From positions 3,722,822 through 3,786,821 of the forward strand of contig OY735237.1 of assembly GCA_963457665.1 (NCBI GenBank): 64,000 nt of DNA, written 5' to 3'. How positions within the stretch are numbered: the stretch's first letter is position 1; each line of letters begins with the position of its first letter. Shown here piece after piece: positions 36,780-51,164 of this stretch. A program made the translations under genes and the position numbers. The DNA comes from Thysanoteuthis rhombus. Lineage: Eukaryota > Mollusca > Cephalopoda > Oegopsida > Thysanoteuthidae. The notes beneath the pieces were generated by a model. It saw only the letters and a program-made list of their open reading frames with translations. It did no database searches and was not told the origin of the DNA.

Positions 36780-37860
36780 CTCAAATGACCAGAAACCTGA
36801 AGAAGCACTTTCTTGAAAGAAACGTTTTTAGATGGTGTACTTCTGTGAATTTTTTTCGAAAGTTGTTGCCCCCCAAAATGTGACAAGATCAACAAGGAGA
36901 GAAGAATCTGTAGCCCACTTGGCTGGCTGGTCAGGTGGGCGATTTATGGGGCTAGAGTGATTAAATAGAAAAAAATCACAAGTAAATTTTGCTGCCTCCA
37001 ATCCATATGACCTTTTTCCCTCAGAATATTTGTCAGTTTTGAAAAAAATTCAATTTTTTGAAGGTTTTAGGATGGGTTCTATTTACAATGTAACTATGTT
37101 ACTAAGCTAGACTCCTATCTACTGCCTGTCATACTCAAACATTTCTGGATACAGCTGTCATGCAAAAGTGTCTGGAGCTTTCACATTGAAAACAATCTGT
37201 GATCGCACTTGGCCTTATGGAGAAGCATGTAAACAATCATTGATTTTGTGGAAAAATTGGCTTTTTTAAGAAATTTGCTAAATTAGCCCTTGCATGCCTG
37301 TTGAATTTTTGTAGACTCTTCAAAATTGCTCAAATATCTTCAAGGTCCCCCCCATCCAGATAGCCAAAGCATTCATGAAGTCACTCAACCCTTAATTACC
37401 AAATCATCTAAAATCACACTCTTCTCCGAAATCAACAAGCCCCCCCCGCAAAAATGAAAAAAAAAAAATTGGTATTAAACTGATTAATTTTTTCAATGCA
37501 AAAAATCCAAAATATTTGACCAAACCCATTGTTGGACCCTCCCTCCTGATGTCTTTACAATCACCACTTCCCACAACAGACTGGTTTAAACACTGTTGCT
37601 GGGTTTGGGTTATTCATGTATTCTGATATTTATATGTATCTATCCAGACTTCACCTAGCCTTTACCATTCATAGTGGAAACTTGAAATTTTACACACACA
37701 CTCTCCTTGAAGAGTAAGGAAAAACGTCTTGTTTTTTGTTTCTTTTTTTAAAATAGATTTTCAGGGGTTTGACATGCAATGTATGTTTACAGCCCAACAA
37801 AAGTAGTAATCACCCCCTTTTTTAACTTTTTAATTGATCACCCCCATAATTTCCCTCTTT
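36780..37860 (+). repeat. Degenerate repeat family A relics
   Basis: Fragments such as TGGCTGGCTGGTCAGG (36920), TTCTATTTACAATGTAACT (37077) and CCCCCTTTTTTAACTTTTTA (37814) match the order of the family A consensus. Overall similarity is low. Confidence 0.4.
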
Positions 37861-38233
37861 CTTTCCTGGATTCAAAGCTATTTAGCAGAAAAAATGATCC
37901 ATGAAATTTGCTGATTTTGTTATTGTGTGAATCTGGTCCCCTTGGAAATCACGTAAATTCCAATTAACTGTTGAGTATTTCTTTCAGCAACTGTCTACCA
38001 AAACTGATAAGATAGGTTTTTTTCAGTTATTAAGTGGTTCTGTCTGACTGCCTATTGATCCACTGTAGCCCCACAAATGGTTTGATCAACCAACTCCTGT
38101 CTTTTTATATATTTTGTCTCTTCTGGCTTTTCTGAATAAATTCTGTCTATTCTGGCAAAAATTTTCATTTTTAAGTGTCTAACTTTCAGAGATTCCTTTG
38201 GTAATAAGACTATTTCATGACCTATCAGCCTGG

Positions 38234-38309
38234 ATGGCCATTTTACTGAACTCATCACTACAAGACCAGCTGCCACAATTGGCTAGAAAGCTTTCAGAAA
38301 TTGGCCCAG
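38234..38309 (+). CDS. ALPK1: ALPK1 coding exon 1
   Basis: The exon has 25 codons plus one base, beginning [19 protein letters not shown] and ending at CCAG/GTAAGG. The start aligns within a few residues of the human N-terminus (VAVLLQEC). An in-frame stop lies at 38180-38182. A good acceptor (TTTCAG, 38184-38189) sits between that stop and the ATG, so a non-coding 5' exon is likely and a short upstream coding extension cannot be excluded. Confidence 0.8.
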
Positions 38310-39544
38310 GTAAGGATTTTGATTTGAAGTTACACTAATTCCTATCATTACTAGAAAATACCTGTTGCTTTGCTAAAAGTATACCTGAAACTGTGTCCTG
38401 TGTCAGTATGCTTACACAATAATTTGGAAGGTTTATGCCAGGTATTGCTCACTAAAATTCTTGTATTCATTTTGTATTAAACTTGAAACCACTAAAATGT
38501 TGAGACATACACTAGTTGGCATTGGACTTTATTGTCATCGATTGCATCAAGTGGGTTTGGGTCATAATCAAAATCTGACATGAAAATTATTTTCTTTCAT
38601 TGTATAGAAGCAGACTTAATCGTTCAGTTGGATGCTTATTGAGAAGTCTTGAGATTGAATAAGGATGAGACAGGTTCTTACTTTAAAATATTTCCACTGA
38701 TTCTTTCGAAAAGTTTTTTTTATAAATAATTCAAGTAATCCAGGAGTAAATACTGAAACTGTCATCAAGTAAAAATTTTAGTTAGTAAAATACTAAAAAT
38801 GTGGTCTTCCTTGGTGTTTACAGATAAATTGACTTATGGCAAATCTGCACATATGAATACCAGTGTCATTAAATTTGTTGGTTTATTCATTTGACATGTT
38901 TAGCTCACACTGAGCCAAACTGATTTATAAAATTAGCAACGGAGATCTGATGTGATTTGAATCCACATCCTGTGATAATCAGATATGGTAACCATTATGT
39001 CAAGCTAACTGTTACAGAACATGTATATTAAACAAATTGTATTTGGTAGGGTGAGTTGCTTTTTTCGCTTAGTTAGATTTTTGTAATTGTTCAAAGAAGT
39101 CACATTGATTCATTTTTCATGTACATTTTTTCTTCAATCCAAAAGCTCATTAAAGCAAAATAGTAAAAAAATAAGAAATTTTTAAGATTTAGGAAAAAAA
39201 ACCCCCTCTAGCCTTCTACATGTTCTTTTTTTGAAAAATCCATTGTGTGATCAAAAGTTCTTTTTCTCCAAGAGCTTATAGTAACCTTAGATACATAAAA
39301 TCTTCACAAATTTTAAAAATGTTTTTCATTCTAATTTAAAAATCCAAAACCTGATTTTACAAAGTTTTCTTATGATGAAATAAATACTTTACTGAAAATT
39401 GTATTTTACTGTATTTTACCAAGAAACATATGCACTTTTAGATTATGACTCTATATATATAAATGTATTTGTCATAAAATATATGTGTGTGTGTATATAT
39501 TTTTCTCAGTGTACGTGTATATACATATGTATATGTATGTATAT

Positions 39545-39604
<60 letters not shown>

Positions 39605-42600
39605 TAAACTTGAGTATGTCAATCTCGTGTATTGGTTAACTCTTGCTTTATGGTCATGAAATCATTAATTCATGGTTTGTTTTTTGGAAGCCAAGGGCTG
39701 CTCCAAGTCCTTCCCATTATGATTGAACTTTAGCCTATGAAATTATTACTCATGTATAAGTTGACCCTCAGTTTTTGCCTAAAAATTTGGTCTTCAAAAC
39801 TCAACCCAAACAGAAGTATATACTGCACACACACACATATGCATATATATGTATGATTACAAATTGCGTTGTATTATATTGAAACTATATTTGAAATGAT
39901 CTCCTGTTATTACACTGTGAATGTATCATTTGTCCTAGTCAATGTAAATAGAATAAACAATGAAAGAAAATGGGACTGCTGTGGGAATCAAACTATTGCT
40001 CTTATCACTGAGCAAAGCAGCTGCTGGTACAGCAAAGGCCCAAGTAACTGTTTTAGTTCCAAATTCTCATTGTCTCTAGCTGCCCTGTTTGTTTCTATCA
40101 ACTTGGACAAATTGTATTATTAAGATATGGATATACGATCCGACAGAATGATCATAAATTGCGTTATGTTATGTAGAAACTATATCTGAAATGATCTCCC
40201 GTTATTACATGGTGAATGTATCATTTGGCTTAGACAACGAAAATAGAATAAACAATTAAAGAAAATGGGACCAGTGCATAAGATGAAAGTACTTTTGATA
40301 CACTGTAATATTTTGTTTTAGATTGACTTAAATATCTACATTTTTTTTCTTTTAAATGAAGATGATGTTCCTAAACATATTCGTGAGTGTCTATCCAAAG
40401 AAAATGGTGAAGAATCCCATTCTGAAATGCACCAGGAATTGCTGCATCTACTTTCTCCTGATATTCAAAAATATGTTGAATATGCTTACATTCAGGCGTG
40501 GCCATTTCTCCCACCCACAATGGATCCGACCATTATGAGGGAACCCAATTCACAAATTCCGAAGTTGAGTCAAGTCGAAGTTCTACTTGTGAGTAAATCT
40601 GCAACTTCTCGAGATATTGTTACGATTAAATCTTCCGCTTGTGTTCAACGAAGGTGGAGACAGCAGTAGCATTATTTTGTTTGTCTGTTTTATGGAAACC
40701 AACAATTAAAACTGTCAGCAAAGGTTTCATCAGTTTTTAAAAGATTCTGGCTAACTATATATGGCATGTATCGCACATGCAGGCCCCCAACCCACCCTAT
40801 TTACTCCTCATTATGTCTTGAAAAAATTTTTTCTATTTTTTTTTTTGGAAATTCACACCCAAAATAAGTTTTTAGTAGGAGTGTTCAATTTATAATGGAA
40901 GTTTATGCTAAATTGGTCCCTTAGTTTGTGTCAGGCAGTATTGCGGCTTGTTTTTTTTTAAAATTCAGACTATTTAGTGATCTAACAAAAAGTGAGCGAG
41001 GTAACTTGTTTATTTATCACCCCCTTTTCCATTTTTTTAATTGATCACTCTCAACACAGCATGCTGCCGAAAGACATTGGTCAACTGACAGTTTTTATCG
41101 AGTGACTAACCAGACCTGTATTGTCTTGTCATAAACTCTAACAATAGCCTTAGCACTGGGATTCCTTCTGAATTGTACTTCTCCTAAGACAAGCAAGGGC
41201 AGAGCTGGTTTTCATAGTAGACAGGCCCTCCCCAGTTGGCTGGTTGTTGCAACACAATCTTCCAATTCCTCTCCGCTTTGTAAATAACAAGTATCCATGT
41301 TTTTTGAAAGTTCACTTTACACCATCTTCTTTGCTTTCAAAGAGAAGAAAAAAAAAAAAAATAGTGTATGGCGTTTGTTTTACAGCAAGTCTTTATAGAG
41401 GCAGTGCGTACCCTCTACCTCTCTTTCCTACTTGCCAGTCTCATCTGTGTTGCATAAGTTTCGGAAATAATGCATGGTCCATGTATTTGTGAAAACATGT
41501 TTGTGCACTATTCAGATCAAACCATCGGGTTGGTCATGAGAAATGTATTTCTTGGGTAAATGGTGTGTATTCTTTTAACGCGTAATGAGATGAACTATTT
41601 TCAGCATGCTAATCTAGCAGAGAATTCACTCTTTCATGTAAAATTCAGTTAAACCATTTATCTTTTCTGCAGGATATAAAGTTATTAATGTTTTTGTATT
41701 GTTTGCGGATACATTGACCATACAGATTATTTCCTCATGGCCGCCCTGGCAGCCCTGAACTAGATTCATTATTTTTTTTCCAGTCTTGAAATTCTTTTCC
41801 TAGGGTTAGGGTTAGGGTTACATGGTAAAATTGGAAATTAATTTCAAAATTGGAGACAGTGGAGAGAATATTTACTAAAATGATGAGAGAGATTTGATAT
41901 AGATGAATAGACTTAAAAAGTTTGGTATGACCATTTTGTTTGAGAGCAGGTAAGAGGAGACTTAATTGAAACTCTCAATATAATAAATGGCTTTACAAAT
42001 TACTGAATTCTAATGTTTAGTAAGTCAGATAATAAAGGTAATTCACTAGCTAGGTATATTACGAAAACGAAGTCATAAAAACAAGTTGATTTTTTTCTCC
42101 TAAAGAATTTTGAAATTCCAGAATAGTTTACCATCTTATATGAAAAAATTGTACAAGTATGAATATTTTCAAAAATAACTTTGATAAATTTAGTTCCTAT
42201 GGGGTAGAAAATAAATTGATCGGACAATCTTGGGAATTATCACAGAAATATACACAAGAATTTAGGAAAAATAAATAAATAAAATGTGTCTTGTAAATAT
42301 TCCTCTGTACTGGAAAGATTTTGAAAAAATTTTGTAACGTATATTTTTATTACTTGAATGAATGTATATTTTAATGTTGAATAAGTATTTCTAATGTAAA
42401 TTGTTTAAGGAGACGCCCATAGAGGCATTTTTATTCAATGAATAAATAGATGAGTAAATAAAGATCTTCTTATGAATTCTGTTTTCAGTTGAGTTTAAAT
42501 TTTGCTTTTGAGAGTGAAAACTACAAAATGGCATTGTCGATTGCCTTTGTTGTTGACCGATATGTCTACTGGTGTAATGGTTCTGCTGCTCTGCTTAATA

Positions 42601-45600
42601 TTGTGGACCAAATCAAGAAGTTGGCTCCCGAGCTCCCTGTGGCTCCTCAGCTGGTCATTCGAAAAGCCCGAGTCATGAAGGATAATGGGGATCTTCATGG
42701 AAGTATTCAGATTCTCAACAATCTTATCGAACAAAGACCGAACGATTATCGTAAGTGAATCAGATTTCATTTAGTTATCATTCAGAAACCGCCAACCAAA
42801 AAAATGTCACCAGAAATATCAACATAGGTCTCTTCAGTTGTTATATTGGTCTGGCAGGCTGGTTATGTATGCACCACTTCTACTGGCCCCACCAATGGAG
42901 CTAGATGGCTGAAAATTGGAACATTTACTCCCTATATCTATAATAAAGAAAATCTTCCAAAATAGGCTTTTAGTAGGATTCAATTTACGATGTAAATTTA
43001 TGCTAAATTAATCCCTTAGTTTGTATCTGGCAGCTTTCATGCTTGTTTTAAGAGGACTCAAACTTTTCTAGTGCTCACTGCCCTACTCGAAGCGAGAGAA
43101 GTAACATATTCATTGATCATCATTTTTCCCAATTTTTTAATTGATCACCCCCGAACAGCATCCTGCCAATAGATGTTATACATGTGACAGTTTATTTTGA
43201 GTGACTAACCAGAACTCAGCAAATGTAAATATTGATTGCAGAATTTGTTCAGTAATAAAAACTTGCTGGACCCATGGAAAATGAGATTTGAAACCATGAA
43301 AAACTACTACAATAAGGGGGTTTGATACTTCATGACCATTATAGAGGAGTCAATGAGCCATAAAATCACATTGTTGTGCTCAATTCAATAGAGGATTAAA
43401 GTCTTTGAAAATCCTCCTTGAGTAAACTTGTCTAGCAATAGATGACCACTTTAGGGGAGTTGATGTGCCACAAAATTGTAGAACTAAATTGCGCTTCATT
43501 TGATGAAAATTCCCAATCTAAAGTTGTGTTTAAAACTTGAAAACTTTTTAAAACTTTTTGGGCTTGAAAATAATGCAACAAGATTATTTTTTTCTCTAAT
43601 TAATATGTAAATACATGGGAAATAATTTACTTGATCATTAATGTCTTTACTTCTAGAAATTATGCGAAGCGTGTTGAAGATTTTATTTTTGTTTATTTTC
43701 AGCCACTGCTGATTCTCCATCAAGATGGGAGTACAAGGCTAAAGATCAATACGACAACGTTTGTGCTGTTTGTGTCCAAATCAAAGGACAAATTTATCAT
43801 AATCTAGGTTTGTAACATGTCCTGATATCATTTGGGTTTGTGACGTGTCCTGACCATTACATCATTTATAAGAGAATTTTAAAAAAATGATTAACATTGA
43901 GTAAAGCACATGTTCGCTCTGGATTGCAAAATGTCGAGATTATAATCACTGGGAAAACACTTGGAAGAGATCTATTCGGGTGGAACGTACGAGTCATGTT
44001 AGTGTTATCATCCCTTGAAAAATAGTATTGCAAATTTTTTATAAAAACTCTAATACTCAAATCAACGTAAATTGTTCTTTCTGTGCATTTTCATTATGTA
44101 GAAATTATTGTGAACATTCTGGGTATGAAATACACAACAGAGTAAAGAAATTTTTGTTGATTTAAGATGAGTTATTGATATTGAATTTTTTTGACCATCC
44201 TCATCTTTCCATATTAATTCTAGAAATCGTCAGCCAAAACAGTTAACATAGGTTTATTCAGTTTTTAAATGAGTCTGACTGGCTGGCTATCTAAATGTGA
44301 TGTGAAGGGCTGAAATATCTAATATTTGCTCAGCTTGTTCAAGCTTGTTTTTTTTTTGATTTTGACCTTTCTTACAAAACACGAGAGAAATAAATTATTC
44401 ATCGATCACCCTTTCTTCCAATTCTTTTAAATTGATCAACTTCCGATCAGTCGTTCTTTTGCAAAACAAAAATAACAAAAAAAAGTTTTTTGCAAAGTTT
44501 TTTGAGTCATCCTTGCCTCTCTATACGAGGCTCTGTCCGTCGGTTGGTCCATAGGCCTGTTCGCAGATTGTTTCTCAGCTGTTTTAGGTCAGATTCTCTT
44601 GAAATTTTCCACTCAGGGTCAAATGATCTGGCACTAGTTGCGTTTAAACTTTATTTTAAAATTAATTTAATCTGTTGTTTTGAGTCAGATTTACTTGAAA
44701 CTTGATATAAAGGTGTTCCTCGATAAAATGCTTCTTACCTAAAATTATCTTCTATTCAAGGTCACATGATCTAGCAATAATGGAGCTTAAACTTTATAGT
44801 GGATGCCTCATTGAACTTTTTGGTTCTTGTTTCTGAGATACATAAATAAATTTTTATAACCATCAAGTTCCCTGAAAAGATTTTTTAAAAGCATTCATGG
44901 TATTGTTTCTCTGAATTTTTGAGATGAGGTATTATTATTATTTCTATCAAATACCAAAAACTGTCACCTGAGGTTTAAGGCTCCTAAAAATTAGCACCGG
45001 TTGTCCACATGGACACATACGGGTTAGAGAATCAGACAGAATTACTGCTAGTAATCTAATGGTTCTAGGTTCAATCCCAGACAATAATAATTTGAAAATA
45101 CTACTACTGCTAAGAGGGGAGTGTGGTCTATATACCCCTGTTTGTTAGATAAAGGGTTTGGTTCGTTACTTCCCCCACACCTGATGAAGGCCGTAGAGTA
45201 CAACGGCCGAAACGTTGTATGAAAAACAGGATAGTCCGAATGATAATAGAAATTCATGGTATTATTTGCAGGTTTGTGGAAAGACGCCATTAGTCCTTTA
45301 AAGGAATCTATTGAAAGATTTCAAGCCCTTCCAGAGGAAGATTTGAAAGGATCTTCCTATTCCTATGGCTTGCTGTCTCGGTGTTTATCCCAGTTGAGCA
45401 GAATGGAATATCAAGAGTTGCATGCGGAGTATCAATTCAGAAAGAATCATCAGTGGTTAGAGGCTTATGAGATGGGGCAGATAGCTGTAAAAAAGAGTCC
45501 AAATCAGAGGCTTTTTCGTAGCAAGCATTTGGTAAGAACTGTTCTTTTTCCTGATGAGGGTAAATAGGCAATCATCTCTTTATATAAAAACCAGTGTCTG

Positions 45601-47767
45601 TTACTTTGTAATGCTACGGTTCAGTTTATATCCAAGAGTATGGACAAGATTATACTTCGCATACATAGCTTCAAAATATTTTCACATCAATGTCCCAATA
45701 GGGTGTACTGATGGTAATGTGTAGAAATCTTAAGCATTAAGAATCTTGGTTAAATTGTATGCTAACTAGCAGCATGGTAACTGCCAAGCCTGAACTCATC
45801 TAACGTACATGGTGGAAATGGGACAGTTGAAAGTTCTTGAAGGGATTATTCTGTTTGAAAGGTAAAACTGTACAAGTTATTACTTAATTCAGTCAATTAA
45901 TCCTCCATTTTACGTTACAGAATTGTAGATCTTTGAGTTAGTGAAATAATTCATAGGTTGATTGAACGCATGCAATTGTCTTCAGTTACAATATAAAACT
46001 ATCACTATTCTTGATGTACTTAACGAGTGCACTAGTTCACTTATAATAAACAAGAGAAAATTTCCCCAAAAATTACTTACTAAAACTTGGCTTTACGTTT
46101 TTTTGGTTTTTTTTTCACTCTTTGACAGCTTCAGTGTGGAGAGATTATGCTCATGATACTTGTTCAAAACACAGTGTCACACTTGGATCCCTATCTTTCC
46201 CAGCAAGAATTGGAATTGTTGCAACACTGGTATCCTTATCAGACCGTGCATGATTTATGTGAGGTGTTAGATCACCAAAATCCAGAAGAATATTATCGGA
46301 GCAAAGACCAACTTTTCATCTTCATAAAAGCTTTGTTTGTCACCTGTCTCATATTGGGGTGTTCAGATGATCCTGTAGACAGGTAAGAATTTGGAAGAGA
46401 CTTTGCTTTGGATTCTTACTTGTAGATACTAGATAGAGTTATCACTTTTGCTTTGTTAACAAATTCTTTTGTGTGTATTTGTCTATATTATATGTGTTTT
46501 ATATGTGTGTGTAATCATGTATCTGTATTTACGTGTGTGTTAGCCAAACTGCTGGGATACTACTGTGAAAGGGCAGCAGACCTCTATGGCTGGCTCCGGC
46601 ACTTGTCTGGGAGAAGGTGTCTCTATCTATGACCTTTGGACCTTACAGCAACTTTCCTTGCTTGACCATGAACCCTTGGTTTAAAGGGTGGGTCGATCAT
46701 ATCATGCCACACTTAACCATGAAACATCATCAGCACAGGCTTAATGGCTCTTCCTGTCATGTGGGTCCACCTGAGGGGCTGCAACATATGTGGGATACCC
46801 TCATTAATCTTCATTTGCAAAACCATGACATATGCTATTATGATGATTTGGGCCAATGTACTTTCTATACCTTTTCCTGATCAAATTTTGAAATACAGCA
46901 ACAAAATGTTAAAATATGCCAAGCAGACTAAATATCTGTGCCACGATTCCATTAACTTCTCTCCAATTTGCTTGGCATATTTGTTAACTTGCATGTTGAA
47001 TTTTAGAATTTGGTTGCTCTATTCTTCAATTTGATCACCATATTTCAAAATTTGGTTGCTGTAGTTTTGGATTTGGTTGCAATATTCAAAAATTCTTAAT
47101 TTGCTTGCTTTACTTTTCAATTTGCTTGTGAAAAGGTAGATTAAATAAGATTTTTTACTCAAGCTCCTCAGACTTATTCTTCCTGTTGGGGTGGGTCACT
47201 CCTCTGCTCAAGACACCAGTAATCTTTGTTGTTGTCTCCTTGGTTATAATACATAACCTGATTCCATGTCTCATCTATCTTTTCCTTAAATATGTTCACA
47301 TTTGGTGCTCTGACTATATCTTTTGGAAGGACATTCCAAATTGGCACTGTGCACTGTGTGGAACTGTTTCCTTTCGTCTCTGTTTCACATCTCTTTGTCT
47401 TAAATGATTTTTTGTTCCCCTTTGTTGTTCATACTCTTGCGTTTGTTTTGCTTATGATTTCAAATGTTTCAATCACATCCATCCTCAGTCTCCCATATCT
47501 GAGTGACGGTAGGTCCAGTCCATTTCTTTCTTTCTTCTTATGTTTTCTTTCAATATCCCCAGATTTTGTCACTCTCCTCTGTACTGTTTCAATTGCATTA
47601 TTTCCATGTATATATATATGTATATATAATGTGAACTGTAAAGACTGAGACAGACTCGGGAGTAAAGTGTTCAGAGGTAAGGTTTATTAATCCTTAGATG
47701 TTAATGGTCCAGATATGTTTTGGGATTTTTCCCATCTTCAGTGGTGTGTGCTGTGCGAGTATGTGCT

Positions 47768-47798
<31 letters not shown>

Positions 47799-50700
47799 GG
47801 AGGGAAGGAAGGAAGATAATCTTCTGAATTGCATATGTGATGAGTATGCTATTAAAATCTCTGATGTATTTTTTACCCTCCGTAGACAGCCTTGAAGTTG
47901 AATTTACTAACGATGTGACGGGAATTTTATCAAAATTTTGGGACCCTTTTTCCCTTCTTGATTTATCATCCTATTTTTTTATCAACTTTACTGTACGCAA
48001 ACTTTTCCTGAGATCCGAGGAAATTCTTGGTCCCTGTTTGGTTCCTATGCCTGCTGTAGATATACAGCCCTGGGCATAATGTGCTCTGTACAGCCCGCTC
48101 TCACTGGCTTTACTTCCTTTGTTCATTCTATATCCTATATTAGCTCATAAATGACTTGTAAATGGACACTCATCCCTCAAATTCCATGGGGGCTGAGGCG
48201 AAAGACACCTTGCAAAATTGAAATAGCGTCTGGCCCTGCCAACTCTGACAGTTAGCTTCAGTACAGGTTCTCTTTTTGAGATTTTTTTTGTCAGGGTAAT
48301 TTTTCAAACAAGTCCACATTATCCCTAATTATTTAAGTATGCTCTAAAAATCCAGAAAGGGCAGAATTTAAAGCATTTTTCTAGTCATTATCCAGTGGTC
48401 TCTAAACACCCAGGGGACTTTGCGGCTTTCCCTAGCCATGTTCTACATTTCCATTTTCAAAAGTCAGCAACCCTACTTGCTATCCTTAGGGACATTTCTT
48501 TTCTACTACCCACTGTGCCCCCACCCCGACAAACAATGAACATTTGAGCGATAAGGGTGTCAGTACGATGTTTAAAACTTTGTTCTTGCTACATTAAGTT
48601 CAGTTTCCCTCCATTTCTACTATTAGAAACTTCCAACCAAATTGTCAATGTAGGTTTCTTCAGTTTTATAGTGGTTCTGGCTGGCTTGCTATGTATATGT
48701 GTGTCATGCATACCTGACCCCAACAATGAAGATAAGAGACTGAAAATTTAAAGATATACTCATTATAATGGTTTTGACCCCCTTCCCCATGAGCTTTTTG
48801 GGGGGTGGGAATTTCAGACTTTTTAGTGATCCAACCAAAGTAACCTATTCATTGACCCCTTTCTCCAATTTTTCAATTGATCATCCCCAACTCTGTATGC
48901 TGTTGTGACATTGGTCACCTGACAATCTCTTTTGAGTGACTAGTGAGTTTTCTTAAAAATGCATACAAAGGTATACATTATTGAAACAATTAGATCATAT
49001 AGCACAATGAATCTGCTTTAATTCTGAAGCCTTTTTTTAAACTTTTTCCAGAGATTTGGGTTATCGCCTGGAGACAATCTGTCTGTTTGTCTATGGGAAA
49101 TTCTGCGACATCAGTGACAACCAACTTGACTCAGCGATTGGGACGAAAAATTTAACTGAAATTATTCCCGCTTTGAACTTTGCCCTAAAGATATTCAAGC
49201 AAAAAAAATTGGATAATTATAGAAGGTCTATTGCTGAAAATGCCAATGATAGAGATAGTTCATCAAAGGGCTTGGAGAAAGACATATTAGTGGATTCAAA
49301 ACAGTTGAGTAAAAATATAAAAATGAATTATCAACAAGAACACATTGCAGAGATATCGAGTGGAAAAGATCCTTGGCCAGTCAATTCTGAAACTGACATC
49401 CTCGGAAGATCGATAGACCAGAAGGAGAGAACTCTAATAAGAGGAAATACAATAGAAAATTGGAATGCTGAAACCCAAAAAAGGGTGATGAACCTAGGGA
49501 GATCTACTCCTATAGTAGATTGCAAGGCAGGTACCCAGGGAAGGTTGGGAACTCCTTGGGAGGGGACGCCAATGGTAGATTGTAGAGCAGAAACCAAGGG
49601 AAAGTTGGGAACCCCTGGTGAGGGGACACCAATGGTAGATTGTAGAGCAGAAACCAAGGAAAGGTTGGGAACCCCTGGTGAGGGGACACCAATGGTAGAT
49701 TGTAGAGCAGAAACCAAGGAAAGGTTGGGAACCCCTGGTGAGGGGACACCAATGGTAGATTGTAGAGCAGAAACCAAGGAAAAGTTGGGAACCCATGGGG
49801 AGGGGACAGCTATGGTAGATTGCAAAGCAGAAACCAAAGAGAAGTTGGGAACTCCTTGGGAGGGGACGCCAATGGTAGATTGTAAATCAGAAACCAAGGA
49901 AAGGTTGGGAACCCATGGGGTGGGGACACCAATGGTAGATTGTAAATCAGAAACCAAGGAAAGGTTGGGAACCCATGGGGTGGGGACACCAATGGTAGAT
50001 TGTAGAGCAAAAACCAAGGAAAGGTTGGGAACCCCTGGTGAGGGGACACCAATGGTAGATTGTAGAGCAGAAACCAAGGAAAGGTTGGGAACCCCTGGTG
50101 AGGGGACACCAATGGTAGATTGTAGAGCAGAAACCAAGGAAAGGTTGGGAACCCCTGGTGAGGGGACACCAATGGTAGATTGTAGAGCAGAAACCAAGGA
50201 AAGGTTGGGAACCCCTGGTGAGGGGACACCAATGGTAGATTGTAGAGCAGAATTCAAGGAGAGGTTGGGAATCTCTTATGGCTTGACTCGTGTATTACAG
50301 AATTTTTATGATTCTGCTTTGAAAAGTTTGCAATCTCTATTTCAAAGAAGAAATGAAAATTCTGAGCTGAAACCACGACTTGTTGGCTCACCTTGTAGTG
50401 TGTCTTCAATTCAAAGCAAGGTTTCATCATTCGACCGATTGTACAGAAATTTTGAGGATTTCTATAGAGACACTGATTCCTCAGCACTTCAAAGTAAAGA
50501 TGAGTCTTTGGTGAACACATCGGCTTTGACTTCTATATGTCAGTCAAGACAAGATGGAACATTTTTGGCCAATCGGTTACTTAATAAATTCCAGGTAAGA
50601 ACTTCCCCTCAGCCCATTTTGATGTATTTTGTAATGTCATCTCAGCTTGGATCAGGCAATGAAGTTAACTCTTGAATTCATATTTTTTTAAAAATGGAAA

Positions 50701-51115
50701 GTCTTTATCAAGGGAAATAACCTCCAATTGTTATTATCACCCTTTGACCATTGAATGATTTTTTGATAATTATTTCTTCAATTCAATTCACAGAAGAGTT
50801 TCATTATTTTTCCACTGTCAATTACAATTGTTTCAAGTGGTTCATGTATTTGAGAGTTAAATACTGTAGGATTCTACCTGTAGTGCAGTGAACAGGATAT
50901 TACTCTGTTAAAGAGAGATCAATTACATTGGACTTCCAGACAACACTAACTTAACACACCTTTAGATGGATAGATAGATAGATGTGAACAGACTAAGATA
51001 GATATGAAGAGACATAGATATGAAGAGTCTGAGATAGTTATGAAGAGTAGGATTGATAGGTATGAAGAGATAGATAAATAGATAGATATGGAGAGACAGA
51101 TAGACGTGAACAGAT

Positions 51116-51164
<49 letters not shown>

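Noticed and set aside
41801-41820. Telomere end
   Set aside because: Only three TTAGGG-type units inside an intron; chance or repair insertion is more likely.
46540-47160. Possible extra ALPK1 exon or separate gene with frames of about 90 codons
   Set aside because: No match to the ALPK1 alignment, and the sensor domain continues directly from exon 6 to exon 7. Repetitive TTTGGTTGC-like stretches suggest repeat DNA.
49331-50257. 308-codon open frame on the minus strand opposite ALPK1 exon 7
   Set aside because: It is open only because the 60-bp repeat is a multiple of three and lacks stops in that frame. The plus strand has splice sites and conserved flanks.
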